A stretch of DNA of 64,000 nt from Pycnopodia helianthoides (GCA_032158295.1 CM063243.1:5030948-5094947), one strand, 5' to 3'; counted from the first letter of the stretch, positions 37,183-52,769 are shown. Program-made: numbers and translations. Notes: generated by a model from the sequence alone, not told the origin.

Positions 37183-37509
37183 ATGGCTTTTTGTTACGGT
37201 ATTTACTTGAGTGCCATCATCGCATACTTCATAATATTATGTTGCTCCGTGATGCCAGTCTTTTCTCAGACAATTCAGACGACATCCTCACCACAACAGA
37301 CAGGCGGAGGTGGTGATGACACCCAGCCAGAAGGAAATGAGACCGCTGGAAAGATTCCATTGTATCTTGGTGGATTTTTCTCGTTAGCGGGCAGTGCATG
37401 GGATGGAAGTGGCAACCTCGTGAGCGTCAGATTGGCGCTCGAGGACGTCAACGCGCGTCCGGATGTACTTTCAGACTACGAGCTTCGTATGGTTTGGGAC
37501 GATACTGAG
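37183..37509 (+). CDS. Gene 2 exon 1: signal peptide and start of Venus-flytrap domain
   Basis: The ATG at 37183 follows AAGAAG. It opens a hydrophobic signal sequence (AIIAYFIILCCSVMPVFS), then a Thr/Gly/Asp-rich spacer, then IPLYLGGFFSLAG, the first strand of the flytrap, and LALEDVN and YELRMVWDDTE, which match the 26 codons left of gene 1 exon 1. Phase 0 donor. This shows what gene 1 lacks at the window edge. Confidence 0.88.
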
Positions 37510-40500
37510 GTAAATTAATTACTATCTTAAAAGCACATTTTAATTAAAGCAAAATTGTGTTACATATAGTTGGCGGGCTACGTTCAGGTACAGGCTCAGA
37601 TAATACATGAACGTTGAGACAACGTGTATTATTAACGTTTGCCATTAACGTTACTTTAACGTTACATATAAAACTTTGATTCGATGTAAGTTTGCTCATT
37701 GATAGAGTGTCGGAGTCAACGTTAGCAAGTGAACGTTGAAACAGCGTTACATTAACATTTAACCTGTTACTTTAGCTTCATATGTAAACGTTGATTCAAC
37801 GTTACTTTGCTCATTGATAACATGTTTAATCAACGTTAACAAGTGAACGTTGAAACATTTTTACAACTATAGTTACTTTCACGTTACATGTAACCGATGA
37901 TCCAAAAATGGCATACTACGTTCAACTCTAAGCTTTATAACGTGCAACCAACCAAAAAAACGCAAGTCCAAAATTGATATCAACAATAAACAGTCCTTAT
38001 GAAAACCTAGAACAAACTTTACTATGCAAATAGACGAACCAAGAGAACCTAGAACAAAGGTTAATTTAATGTTGTTACAGCAGCCAAAAATTTACCAACA
38101 ATAAAAACCTAAATCAACGTCGATTTAAACATTGTTTCATCAACCAAAAATGGAACAACCATAAAGACCTAAAACAATCGTTGATTAAAGGTTATAAATT
38201 GTATCAACTAGAAAACGTGACCACTGAGCTTTATTTGACAATCTCACGGATTGAATGTTTACTGTGTTTATTGAAAATTAGCTGAAGAGAAGAAATTATT
38301 TTATAAAAGGAAAAAAGAAAAGAAAAAATAATTACGTCCTTTCTCTTAACCACAGCGTTAACCTCGCTCCATGAATCACCTAGCACGATATCAGTCACAT
38401 CAACAATTAAGATACCTGCATTTTTTATTTCAAAATATTATCACCTATTTGCATACACTGTCCAGGATTGTTTAAGGACCTGAGTTGAATGGCGTACAAA
38501 GCGCAGCAGCAGAATCAATTGTGTGTTTTTATCTATCTACATTTATACATATTGGCTTCAGAAACTGTATAATATTTTCCCCAAAGGTATTATTGAAAAT
38601 AATTGAATGAGGTTTTAGTTGGATGTTGTACTTTTTATGTATAACTTAAATATGAAATCATGACAACAATACGTAAACATGACAACCGACGACTTGAAGT
38701 ATAAACCGGATGAAGATCCCAGTAGGACTATGTCTCCTAATAAAAAGCATCGTCGGCTTCGACCAACATGCAAATCATGAAATGCCAAGACAGTCTGAAG
38801 TCACCTTGAAAGCTACACAAGCAAGGACAACATCAACAAGATCACCGAACATCGTTGTGAGGGGGGTGTGGTTAAAAGAGGGGGGAGGGACTCTGCAAGG
38901 GAACGAGTAAATTCTTCTCTTACCGTTTGCAGTCTTCACACTCTTGCTTTTATCTATAAGTCCAACTTGCGTTCCGACCTCCACTATTGCGCTCCATCAA
39001 TAATCTAACATTTTCCACCATTTTGTTTTTATTTAGTCTATTTATTGTTGTTAGTTTTTTTTTCAGATATGTCAAATTGCAATGCATTTAATCGCCGGTT
39101 CTTTTTTAAGAAAAATTCATAAGAGAGAGTTGTATGCACTTTCAATTCAATTTATGTATTTATCATTTGAAAACACATGAAATTTGTTTTCCCTCGCAGC
39201 AAAAATGTCACAAACAAACCCCAAAACATGGTGTTTTTCGCAGATTTTACTAGATTGTATTTACTGCCAGTTGTTCGAGAGATTAAAAAATAAAATAAAA
39301 TATATAAAAATAATAAACAAATAGAAAAAATAAAGTCAAACTTTATTATCGGAGAGGTGAATCGCAAAAGCGAATTTAAAAAAGTGGAGGTCGGATACGG
39401 CAAAGTTACCCTTACCTTGGTCCTTTGGCGACCTCTAATGTATGCGAGAGCAGACAAAACACATTACACATACCACATATCCATAGATCTTCATCTCTCA
39501 TCTGGTCACAGTCTCTTGAAAGTCCTCAGCACAGAGATTTTCCTTCTACCTGCGTCTCACGAAACAGTCCTATCAATGTCTCTTGAAGCTTGGCTGGACC
39601 CGGGAGCTCGCTACCACTACCAGCTGCTGGGTCTGCCTCAGGTCGTTCCCCGTCCTGGTCTAAAACAGCTTACAGCTACCTCAGTCGTTCCCCGTCTCTG
39701 ACTTTAGAAAACAACCCAAAATACAATGCTACAGTCTAAGTACGAGGGGAAGTGTATCATTGTGGTTAATTAGGTCTAGGTATTGTTCAAAGCCTTACCC
39801 TAACAAGATGTCACTTGAAGTATGTTTTGAGGTCATGAAGTTTTACACTGATGTCTCTGATGATCCCAGCCACTTGCTTTTAGAATCCTCAGTCAGAAGT
39901 AGAGAGGATCTAGGAATTCGCGATATTAAAAGGGTTCAACGGTGAATTTTGTTTTGATTACACTGCAGTTTCCAATAACAACTGCTTGGCCACTGACAAC
40001 AAAGCACATGGTTTAAGCTTTCTTCATATCTTGGTCAAGCCGTTAGATAAAGAATATCACACAGTTGGTCCTGATAGTGCACCAGTTATTGTTGACATAT
40101 ATTTCTGAATGCACATGATTGTCCAGTGTTGATTAGTTTACAAAGTTCATCAGAAAACGCGACGTCCATCTCAATGGCCCACGTTAGAGCCGTCCATTGC
40201 ATGCTCTCTAGTCTACAACAGCCCAATCTGAACGCACGTATTCGCCGCAATGAGTGCTTCGAAAACAGTACAAAACTCTTTATTTGCATAACAATAAAGA
40301 TCTTATATAAGGTGACATTCCACAGTAATCACCGATCCAAGGATTAAACTTGTCGAGTAAAAAAGTCTCAATCCAGGATGGTTTGATTTGTTTATTCCAG
40401 GGCAAGAACAAAATGGCGAGAAGTAGAATGAAAAAAAGGTCTCCTAAGGGAGCAAAGTACTCTCCGGACATGATTTTTGTCACCCCCTGTTTTATATTCG

Positions 40501-43500
40501 TTGAAATAAATAAATGAATAAAATAAACAAATAAATCCTCAAGAGTTTGAGTCCCAATCCGCTGTATATTAAAGACTCTATCTGCTAGGATCGAAACGTG
40601 AGGTATTTCGTCCAACACAGGTCATTTTGGTTGGGAAGCAGTTTGCAACAGATATTGTTTTTTTTCTCTTTTCATATAACTGATTAAAGACAATATATTT
40701 ACCTAACAAACAATTAAAAGGAGGAAGCTTGAGAGACAACCAACTTAAAGGGCAACTGTCAGGTTCATGGTGATGAATTTACCTGATCAAAATTTGTGTT
40801 AAGAAACCTTTGATGTTCTAGATTGTAACATGTTAAAAAAGTAAAAAACAAATTTGGACTAAAGATGGACTGTCGTCATTGCTGTACATAGAATTATTCA
40901 GAGGCGAACGGGTGGGGGGGATTTCTCCGCTACCCCCCCAAAAAACCCAACCAAAAAAAAAACAACAACAAAAAAACTAACAAAAAACAATGTCTTATTG
41001 CGTCTCACTGAAGTTACGAACTCTAACCCAGTTACTGCAAGCGTTGACCGTCACATGACAAGTATTGACCCCCTGCAGACGCGTGACGCACCCCTTGCAA
41101 AATGCGCGTCTTCAGTTCTCATCATTTCGAGAGTCAATTCATTTGTGTACCAACCTCGTTCGATCTTGCCGAACCCATTTTTTTTTTCACCAGCACGCTC
41201 ATAACATCCGTGACGAGAGGTATCGATACGGCTCGCTGTCCAGGGGTGCGTAAATTGCCCAGTGATTAACCAATGGCCAATTCAACTGAAACGGTTATTG
41301 GTTACGACCGCGAAAACGCACCCCATGGTAGCGAGGCTGTTTGGGTACATTATTATTCCCAAAATGGCGGACAGGGTAGGCGCGTGTAAGTGCGCTGGGC
41401 GTCATGCAAGGGGGTCAATAATGATAATGGCGCCCTTTATGATGTGAGGGCACTTAATGACGTTTCACAGGTTAGCAGGGAATTTTTGCTTGTGCACGTC
41501 CGTACTCATAGTTACTAGGCATTCCCCGCCTACACAGCTAGCACAGAATATCTGCACTTCCTGTTTCTTTAGCGTAGAATGATGATCGCAAGCGAAGAGT
41601 TCGGCGGTAAGCAGAGCCATGAAATTGTGCCCCGATCATCAAGACAGTCCCCCTTTAAAGGTGTTATACAGGATTGGTAGAGCTGACAAAACAGTCGCAA
41701 AAAAGTTCATGTTTTGTGTGATTAACCATATACATGAAATATCAAACCTGTGAAAATTTGAGCTCAATTGGTCATCGAGGTCACAAGAAAAAAGTGAAAA
41801 GAGACCTTATGTGTTTTCTGTTTCTCAGAAACGATAGCATTTTAGGCAGAAATATTTTAAGGAACCCTTTCTATCATTACTTACTTTACATCATGTAAGT
41901 TACGTGTGAATCTGTGAACATTTTTGTTTTTCGATCTTACCAATAGTGTACAGGGCCTTTAAGTATTTTTCTTTCGTGTCGCTGGTCTGTGATGGTATTC
42001 TTGCACGTGCATTAATCATCGTTTAAACTCTAAATGAAGAAAAAAACATCCTTGATGTTTGTTATAGTGCAATGCGGGACTGGGTACCAGACACCTCTTC
42101 GAGCAGATACACAAGCCTCCTCAGAAGTTGATGCTGATTGGTCCAGCTTGTTCCACCGCTACACAGGCCGTGGCCCAAACGTCATTCTATTGGAATCTCA
42201 TCACGGTAAGTCTCCCTTTAAGAAAATGTTTCAAACGAAACAAAGCAAACAAATAAACAAACAAACAAATAAATATCTCAACAAACAAACAAACAAACAA
42301 ACAAACAAACAAACAAACAAACAAACAAACAAACAAACAAACAAACAAACAAACAAACAAACAAACAAACAAACACCCCAACACCCCCAAAACAATCAAA
42401 CAAACAAACAAACAACTAACAGATAGACATTAAGATTCACTTTTTTTACCCAGAGTAATCCCAAAAACTGATTTCCATTTGGGCCGTGTATATCATTAGT
42501 AAATACCAATGTAACATTTACATGCTACTTACCTCCCCTAGTAAATGCGCCCCGAAACGGTGCAATTGGGGCAAACCTTTCATTGCACTCAGAGTCCCTT
42601 TCTTCGAATTCAATAAAACAAATTGAATTTGTCATCCCTCTTCAATGTACATGCTTTCCGTTCATCTTTGAAGGGCTTGATTTTCTCATTAAATAATCTC
42701 CAATGAGCAAATTGGTCTGACTTTCTTAACAAAAAGGACTAGAAGTAGGTCCACATTAGAAAGATGTTGAAATGATGACATTTCCACCATTTGGTAAACC
42801 CCATGAGTTATAAATTTCATCGAGTTTTGAGTATGTACAAATACAGCGCTAGTAATAATAATAATAACTAGTTCTTATATAGCACATTTCACAATAACGT
42901 ATCAATGCGCTTTACATTAGTGCCCTGGTCATTTGGCCAATAGCATTCATGTAATCTTTCTCAGCTCCCTGGGGAGTATACAGCCCGGGCTGCGTGGCGC
43001 TCTGAAGGCTTTTCCATACACAATATCAACCTCTACCCTCGCAGGTACCCATTTATACCCCTGGGTGAAGAGAAGCAACTGTAGTAAAACATATTGTTCG
43101 AGGACACAAGGTGTCACGACCGGGATTCGAACCCACACCCCGAAGACTCGACCACCAGAACTTGAATCCAATGCTCTGAACCGCTCGGCCATGACACCCT
43201 GCAAACCAATGTAGCAACCATGTAGCGACCAAAAGCTTTTGTTTAACCACTTTGACAAATATTAAAGACAGTCTGAATTGAGAGAGTGGTATTGAATTTC
43301 TCATCCCTTTTCAAAATACATGCTTTCCTATGATCTTTGAAGGGCTTGATTTTCTTATTAAAAAGTCCGTTTTCATAGCATTTTTAATGTATAAGCTCCA
43401 ATGAGCAAATTGTTCTGACTCCTTTGTTCATGACTGAGCAGTGCTCAATATTTTATCAAGACTAAAAGCTCGTTGCATGCATTAATGTGTTCGTAATGGC

Positions 43501-46500
43501 TGATAAACCAAACCATGCATATTGGCAAGCGTTTGATGAGCATTATACCCTGACTCATATACCTATTTCATTAACTGTACAAGACCAGACTTTTAGTTCT
43601 TGTAGGCGTTATTTACTAGGCATGAGGACAGACAATTTGAATTCTACTATTTGGAGTTAGAGATTTCAGGGAGAATCTGGGATTAGTATCAACAGCTTTT
43701 GAAAAGGACACAGAAGAAGCTTCCAGAAATAACACCTCTGGGTTTTTCTTACACCAGGATAAAGCCAAAACAATACCCCCAAACCCAAATAAGAGATTAA
43801 AAGGTGGATACAAATTTTTTGAAGATGTTTAAAATGATAACATTTCCACCATTTGATAACCCAATGAGTTATGAATTTCATGGAGTTTTGAGTAACTACA
43901 GGTACATCGCTCGTAATGTACCGAGCAAAAGCCTTTTTTCCACCACTTTGAAAAAAAAACCCAGAGTTCAGAGAATAATTTTGAATTTCTCACCGATATT
44001 TCTCACCTCTTCAATATACATGCTTTCCTACTATCTTTGAAGGGCTTAATTTACTTACTTAAAGAATCCCTTTCCATAGTGTCTAAGGCTCAAGTTGTTC
44101 TGACTTTCTTTTTCTTGACTGAGAAGTGCTCAATGTTATATCAAGGCGAAGAGCTGCATTGTGTCCATAATGGCTGATAATCAAACCATGCATTATTTGG
44201 CAAGCTTTTGATGAGTACTATACCACGTATACATTAAACTATTTATACACATTTTATTATATTGCACAAGGACAGACTTGTATATGGTTCTTGGAGGGAT
44301 TAGTTACTCGGCATGAGGACTAAATATTTGAAGAAAACACTAAAAAACAACTTGATCTGCTAAGCTTGTAATGGGTTGGATAGAAATGTTGTAAAAACCT
44401 ACAAGCTCCTGCCTCAGTGATAACCAAGCCGTGCATATTATTGGCAAGCGTTCCGTGAGTACTATGTGACTATTTATACCCGTTTCATTACATTGTACAA
44501 GGCCAGACTTGTATGGTTCGTATAGGCATAGGAATTAGTAATTATTTGACGAAAACACTAACGATCAATTTGACCTGCTAAGCTTGTAATGGGTTGGATA
44601 GAAATGTTGTAAAAACCTACAAGCTCCTGCCTCAGTGATAACCAAGCCGTGCATATTATTGGCAAGCGTTCCATGCGTACTATGTGACTATTTATACCCA
44701 TTTCATTACACTGTACAAGGCCAGACTTGTATGGTTCGTATAGGCATAGGAATTAGTAATTATTTGACGAAAACACTAAAGATCAGTTTGACCTGCTAAG
44801 CTTGTAATGGGTTGGATAGACATGTTGTATAAATCTTCAAGCTCTTGCCTCAGTGCTACGTAACACTTTTCATACCTACAGTTTAAGTCTCAGTCAGACA
44901 GTTTTAATGTTGTTTAATGATTTGGCTTTTGTCTTTCTCAACAAACTTTTCACTTGTTCTTTTTCCCCCCATTTAAATGGCAGTGATGTGTGACTTATAG
45001 GATTAGATGCATTGTGGGAACTCAAAATGGCCGCCATATCCGGTGGCAATTTTGGATTTTGTGTTTTCGGCCCGTATTTAGGGGTTCAAGCTTCCAACTT
45101 TTCATGCCAAGAGTCGTCAACTAAGCCTCATCCTTGTAACTTTGTGAACAAATATAAATAGATTTCCCATCAAAATGGGATAAACCAACGATTATAGCGT
45201 CTCCAACCCAAGTACTTAAAATAAAATGTCATGTTATTGATTATGTCAAACAAACAATTTTGCAAAGTGTTATAGGATTAACTGGAAAGCCAAAACATAA
45301 ATTACGGGGAAAAAAAAAAGATTTTTAACCTAAAATGTATTTGCAGATTGTGAATCCGTTTTTACAGATTCCCCAAAAGTGCCTTAATTTGCAGAATCTG
45401 TAATAGAGAAATGTAAGTCCTAACAACTGATTCGAATTGTTTGTTGTTGACGAAAATACACCCTAAATATATAAACAATTAGACCTAAGCAATATTTTGT
45501 TTCTTCGCAGCTTTATGCCTTAAGCTCTTTTCACACTCTACTGTGGAATAACGGTCGGCCTTTTCACACTAAGATCGCTTTACCCCCTGTCTGCCCCCTG
45601 TGTGCACGGGCAAGTGGGCTTACCCCGGGGAATAGCCACCCCTGCTCCGGAGTAGGGGTAAGCAGTAAAACCCAGGGGTATTCTTGAAACATGCAACAGG
45701 AACACTGTGGAATAGGGACCTAGGCGGGGATAGTGTGAAAGTGCGCCGGGGGTAACGGTAGGGTAAACAAAACAAAAACCCCGGGGCCTCCCCGGGCTGT
45801 ATTCCACGGGGATAAGAGATGCAGTGTGAAAAGGGCTTTTGATTCCAAACTGTAATGTCTGTACGAAACGTGTTTCCATTCATTTTGTTACCAAGCTCTC
45901 GTATTCGGCTGGATCCCCGGCTTTGTCAAACCGTATGGTTTTCCCGAAGTTCTACCGCACCTACATGCCGGATACCTTACTGAACAGAGCCCGGATGCAT
46001 ATTATCCGAGATTACGGCTGGAAAAGAGTGGCTACAATTCATGAAAATGAGGCTCTCTTCTCACTGGTAGGTAAAATAATTAAAAGCCCACAAACTGCTT
46101 TGAAAATGGAGGGGGGGGGGGGGTGGGGAAGGGTGGTTGATGATATTATATTCATTTTTTATTCCAGTTACAAAATCAGTATCTTTAGATGCATGACTGT
46201 GCTGTTAACAATTTAAAGGGAAGTTATACCTTGCAAAAGACTAATGACGGACATAATCGCTCAAGATTTTCGGCGATATCTCAAAAACGCTAACACCTTT
46301 TGAAATGAAAATGTTCACAGGTAAATCTATTGTAAAAATATACATTTATATAAGATTAAAAACGATCGAACGAATCCAAAACCCAAACGTACACTTTGCC
46401 TTTATATCTCTATGCACCACAACAAACCCGATCTGGTACGACCTCATCCCGTTTTTGTAAAAATGCTGTTTTATACCTTTTAAGCGTTATAAGTCATAAG

Positions 46501-49500
46501 CAGAACCAACAAAGAGGTGCTGGTATTCGCTCGAACCCTCCCCTACAGGTCAAGCCCCCACTCCATCTACACCCAGCCCACGGGGACGTTTATTTATACA
46601 ATAACAAATACGTACTCTTTTACTGCGATAGCATCAAAATAACCAATTAAACGGTGGTTCTAATTAATCTCATTATTTTACTGCCTTTCCTTTCATTTCA
46701 TTGATTAATTTCCCCCAGGGTAAGGGTACAAATGTACGATGTTAATAACAGACAGGAAGACACAGACTGAAAAACAGTAAAACAAAAAAGGTAGCACCCT
46801 GAAGGAGTTCAAGAAAAGTAAAATTGATTACTATCAGGTTGATCTTCTGATGCTACAGTTTAAGAAACAGCCAATCGTTAAGGGCCATTAGTTATATAGA
46901 ACATGGCTTTTAGTGAAAATGCATGAGATTGTACATTATAAAATGCCGGATTTAGGTCGAAACGTATTTATCTAACTGCAGACCATCGATGACATGGTCA
47001 ACCTCTTGAAGACGGAAAACATCACTTTGATCTCATCAGAGTCATTTGATGAGGACCCGACAAACCAAGTTGCCAACCTCAAGGTAAGAGAGCATAATTT
47101 ATGATAAACTTCTTTTTTGTTTCTCTCTCCCGCACTCCCGACCATCTGAAATTAGATTAGCAAACAGAGACTCATTGTGAATGGAAGAATGGATGTCTTT
47201 TTTCCGCATGCACATCAATATACCTCACTCACTCAAACTTAAAAAAAAAATTACGGCTGCCGTTAATCACTGCTTTGCATTCATGGGAATTCAACCAATT
47301 CTAAGGGCCGAGGTCAGACGATCTTATAAGTCTGTATTTGTTAGTGATTACACAATTAAAAGGCAAACTAAAAGTGAATACAGATTTTGCAGGCTTATTG
47401 TGGAGCATAATTTGTAATAGAATAGGGGGGGGGGGGGCTATGACATGCTGTTCATATACCTATTACGAATTAAGCGCCACAATATAAGCTTGCAAAATCT
47501 GTATTCACTATTAACGTTTGCCAGACTTAATATTTATAGCCTTAGATATTTGTCTGATATTGAAACCAAGGGATCCTTGAAAGCAACTGAAGATACCCGT
47601 TAAAGGCACTGGACACTATTGGTAATTACTCAAAATAATTGTTAGCATCAAAACTTACTTGGTAACGAGCAATGGAGAGCTGTTGCTAGTATAAAACATT
47701 GTGAGAAACGGCTCCCTCTGAAGTAACGTAGTTTTTGAGAAAGAAGTAATTTCTCAGTAAAATATTTGAATTGATTTTGATACCTCACGCGTGAGGTCTC
47801 GAAATCAAGCATCTGAAAGCACACAACTTCGTGTGACAAGGGTGTTTTTTCTTTCATTATTAACTCGCAACTTCGACGACCAATTGAGCTCAAATTTTCA
47901 CAGGATTGTTATTTTGTGCATATGTTGAGACACACCAAGTGAGAAGACTGGTCTTTGACAATTACCAAAGGTGTCCAGTGTCTTTAAAAGATCACTCTAA
48001 AAACTCCGGGGTCAGATTTGACCCGGATTCCAGGTCACAGGGGGGCTTGACCCATTTCCGGGTCAGACTAAATGGGATTTCAACTCGAACTCTTTGACAC
48101 TCTGACCCATTTCTGGGTCGTTTTGACACAGCTTCCGGGTCAAACTGACCCAGAAATGGGTCAGCCCACCGGACTCGGATCCGGAGTCCGGAAGTTTGAG
48201 GATAGGCATATTAAGGCACAGTTTTAGATGTTGGAGGAGCCCACCAAACGGGGGAAACTCTGATAGTCATGTACCAGTCCTAAGCAGGATTTGAACCGGT
48301 CCCACAAACCTGTGACAGATAATGAAAAAACCCACAGCCTACAAAATATATGAACCATATTGTAGGTTCTTGAAATCTATACCGAGGTTTTTTCACCCCA
48401 ATTTCTTTGGATGAAATGTTTGTTTTTGTTGAAAAATTTTTCCTTTGACGTTAAGGACTTGGCGTTTTGATATCTCCAAGGTTCGAAAAAAGAGTAACTC
48501 ACAATTACATCGAACCTGTTTTTGTTTAATTACATTATTTGTGTTTTGTGTTCAAGCATTTGGATGCACGCATCATTTTGGTCAACATGTACGAGAACAA
48601 GGCAAGAAGGGTCTTTTGCGAGGTATGTGAATTTGTTCGAGCAATATATTTTCTTAACCACATCGCACACACTGGTCAGCTCATATGCCATATTTTTTAA
48701 AGATAATTGCAGTTAATTTTAGAATGAATTTTTATATCCTGAAAATAACTGGTAGTTTTTTAACGCAATCTCCTTTCTTTTTGATCTGCTTTTTTCTTAT
48801 GTTTTAGCTTGGGATCATTGTTCGTGGTATTATGCATCTGTTAATCTCTTTTATGTGTATTTTATGCTGTTATAAATTTATGTAAAATTTGTGTATTATG
48901 TAATCCAGCCTAACGGTTGCCAATAAATATATTATCCTATCCTATCCATGACATCCTAATTTGTTTCGATTTGTTTCGGAGCGATCAATATTAAAAACTC
49001 ACAAGGAATACAATTTTTTGTAATAAAATACAATGTATCAAGAGAAACTGATTGGGAAAAAAATTTGAATAATTTGGTGTTGAACAAAGAAAAAATAACT
49101 GGAGCAGGATTTGAACCAACGACCTCCAGATTAATGTGCCTGTGCTCTATCGACTCTATTTTAGACCTGGCGGTCTCCATTTGTCAATATTTTTCTTCGG
49201 GGGGGGGGGTGCGCCAGTCAGAAGCCATACAACCGTTAACTGCCGTTTAGCCAGGGATCACACCCAAGTTTACTATACAACCTGGGGATCACCTTGTGGG
49301 GATGCGACTTTTCCATTTCAAGTATCAAGTATAAACCACAACAAGGAAAAATGACTAAATTTTGGTAAATTTTGAAAATTGTTGGGTTGAACAAAGAAAA
49401 CTTCAACCCCAAAATACAATGCACTCACAGATTCACTTAGTAAAAACATTACATCTAGTTCCAAATTCACCGTGTTAAGAAAAACATAACAGTAGTCTAC

Positions 49501-52500
49501 GAAATAATATCGGTTTACGGTGCGTATTCAACATGTGATCAAACACTGTGACATTTCCCTGAAAGATCTCTTTATGTAATATAGGCTTGGCTGCAGAATA
49601 TGACAGGGCAGGGCTACGTATGGCTCATCCCTGGATGGTATTCCAGTCACTGGTGGACCATCAAAGACGACAGCATCACAAGGTGTACGACTGAGGAGAT
49701 CAAGAGGGCAGTTGAAGACACGCTGTACATCGGCACAGAATGTGCTGTATTTGGCCGACAAGATGCTGACACCGTGTCAGGAATTGTAAGTTAATAACGT
49801 TACAGCAGGATGCGAGATTTGAATACTGCCGGCATATGCTTGCGTGGAGTTTATCTTAAAATCCTTAGTTTCAGCGTTCAAAAGCTACGATTTATATTGC
49901 AAAAGCTGACAGATTATTTTTTTTTTTTCGAAAAACAAGTTCAGAACTAAACATTTTTTGAATAAGTCCGAAAAGAAAAGCTTTGCTCCCATTGGGCCGC
50001 TGATAATCGTAAGTGCCGTTACATTACAAATACATACATAATAAGTCCCATGTGGTATCTGAATTATTCATAAAGACCCCTTGCACTGACGTCACAAGCG
50101 ACTACAGTCTGCCCATCGTCTCCCATTTTGGGAGTCGAAAAGACCTCATGCCCATGGACTTCATTCGAGTCGGGTGCCCTCGGCTAGAGGTCACAAAAAG
50201 GTTGCTCAATGGCCCAACCTGTGCACCATCCATACAATGTGCGTTATCTATTGTCTCGTCATTATTTTTCCTCTAAGATGGCGGCTTGATGACGTCAATG
50301 TATACGGTCCAGCGATTGCCATGGTCTGATGCACATTTCAAAACGCGCGCTAGTGCCTAAAACGCACGCTGCACGATAAATAAACGGAGATTCGGACTCC
50401 CCAAAACGACGATACCAAGATTTACCGTGAGTGATGACGTCAGTTGAACCGAGTCAAGACACAATTGGTAACACTGTGCGCGCCGTGTAGCCCCGTCGTC
50501 GCGACTATTGCAGTCGGAAAGTATGACCAGCATTTACTATACAGTTAAAGGAACATTACATAATTTTTCTAACAAAACAGTTGCTGGCAGTGTAAGCACT
50601 TTATGTAATCCACCATATACATAAACTGACAAACCTGTAGAAGTTTGAGATCGATCGGCCCTCTGGGTCACGCGAAAATAGTGAAAAACCGATTACACAT
50701 TTGCATGAAATCATATAGGATCAACAAATGAATAAAACGCCCACTGAGCGATAAACTCCAATCAGAAAGTTAGTTTATTCATTTCTCATCAAATATGGCA
50801 TTTCAGACAGAAATATTTCAAGGGATGTTTTCTACTATCATCATCATTAGACCGTGTAAGTTTTATGTAAATCTGTGATCAAAAAGTATATTTGACAAGT
50901 TTGTTTCTTACCAATTCTGTAATGTTCCTTTAAATCGTTTCATCTGTAGAGTATTGACGATTTCTTTTATTATAAATGTAGACACCCCGTGACTTCGATG
51001 TCGAGATACAGAGACGATTACTTCTTCCAGGGAATGCAAACCACACGTACACCGGACAGGAATCGTTTGGGTACGATGCAGTGTGGGCCATCGGGCTTGC
51101 ATTAAACAAGTCTGCAGAGGTAAGCCCATTGCAAAGGGGGAACCAATTCAATGTCTATGCTAACTTGCTGTAATAACTGAAGTGTTATAATGTGCACAAT
51201 ATTGTAACGCGCCAATGATGTGGGCGTGGTGCGGCAGAGCCCGGATGGGCAAAGCCCAACAAGTAGGAAATAGTTATCGATACAAAAAGGGGGTGGGGTG
51301 GGGGTTTGATGAAATGAAACCAACGTTAACACACACACACACACAAGTGTGGCACAACAGACAAAGCTTCAGGTGTGCGCCTCCCGTGATAAGTTTAAAT
51401 CGTAAACATCAATAGTATGGCAATAGTTTATACAATAAACAAATAAGAGCAGAGGGGCTAATAGAAATCGCACTTACATGATAATTGAGAGCGGTGCAGT
51501 GAGCTCGGGCTGGAGTGTCAAACCAAAAGTGAACTAATAATACGGAAAGAAAGAGGGCTTCACCCCGGAATGAAATTGTTACCAACGCCCAACTCTATGC
51601 ACCGATGTTTTATACCACTTGACACATTCCCAAAATGGGCACAGTGGGTAACAATACAAAGCAATCAACAAAAGAACCACCCATAGGGGAAAGTATGTCA
51701 GATGCGTACGGTGTATATGCAAATTAACCGTGGCTGTGTAAATTTATACAAGTCGGTGCACGTTACTCAGTGCTTTCAGAGTCCTTCAAAAAAACACAAG
51801 ATATAATCGCTAACCGTTGTCGGTACTACCTGCTTATTTCAAGATTCGAACCGGCGTTTCAAGGATTGTCTAATGCCCTCATCTTTGCGGGGCTTTGTTG
51901 CGGCTGACGTTCAGAATTAAGTTAACAGAGTATCCAAAATATGTTCATAGGTACTCCCTCTTTTGACGTGTAGTTGAAAAAAAATAAAAATAAAACACAA
52001 TAAAAAGACAACAAAAGTATTAGGCCTAAGACTATCAAAAACGATAAGAGCTTAATATTCAAAATTAAGGTAACAATTCAATCGATACAAGTGAAGGTCC
52101 AACTTCACAGTTGTACTCTACTAGATCAGGCTTTAAACATACTAAAAATGTCCGACTCAAACTTTACTTCAAGCCTTGATAAAGAAAATCAATTTAGTGT
52201 GCACGATCAAAAATGCTTCAAAAGCATACTACAAACACAGCTAAAGAAAAAGACAGCTACAGTACAAAGAGCAAAACAAGATTATTATTGGAAACATTTG
52301 CAAAAATTTGCCCACTATAGTTAAGGTTTATGAGCATTTTGGTTTGCTCTTATTAATAGGCTAAAAAACAATTTTGCATGTTTACTCTCAAAATTATATT
52401 TGTTAATTGTGAATCAATAGTATTTTAAGTGATCTTAGCATTGGTCAAATCACACTTGATCTTAAGACATAAATACTACTTTTTGCTTCCGTTTAAATCT

Positions 52501-52734
52501 ACAATTGTCTAGGTACTGAAGACTAAGCGTTTTCGAGACGGGAGCATCCGCAGACTGGAGGACTTCACATACGACGACGATGAGATGAGCCAACTCCTTT
52601 TCGAGAAAATCGCCGAGACGGATTTTTACGGGACCTCGGTGAGATTAATTTACAAAGAATGTTTGACGTGGAACAAAATCATCCAAAATACTCCTACCCT
52701 GTGGGGGGGGGGGTAAAAAAACAACCAGCCAACC

Positions 52735-52769
<35 letters not shown>

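Larger units (their letters stand above)
37510..42067 (+). other. Gene 2 intron 1: contents
   Basis: Contains the AACGTT-rich tandem repeat (37605-37890), a CRE-like or GTTGACCCCC inverted-repeat element (about 41060-41430) and a family C MITE (41654-41962). Between 37900 and 41040 I see AT-rich sequence with A-tracts and no gene; the open frames at 38710-38910, 39357-39701 and 40280-40618 have no recognisable domain. Confidence 0.55.

Noticed and set aside
42034..42426. Frame with long Asn-Lys-Gln-Thr repeat
   Set aside because: The real part is gene 2 exon 2 (42068-42205); the rest is read-through into a CAAA microsatellite past a good splice donor.
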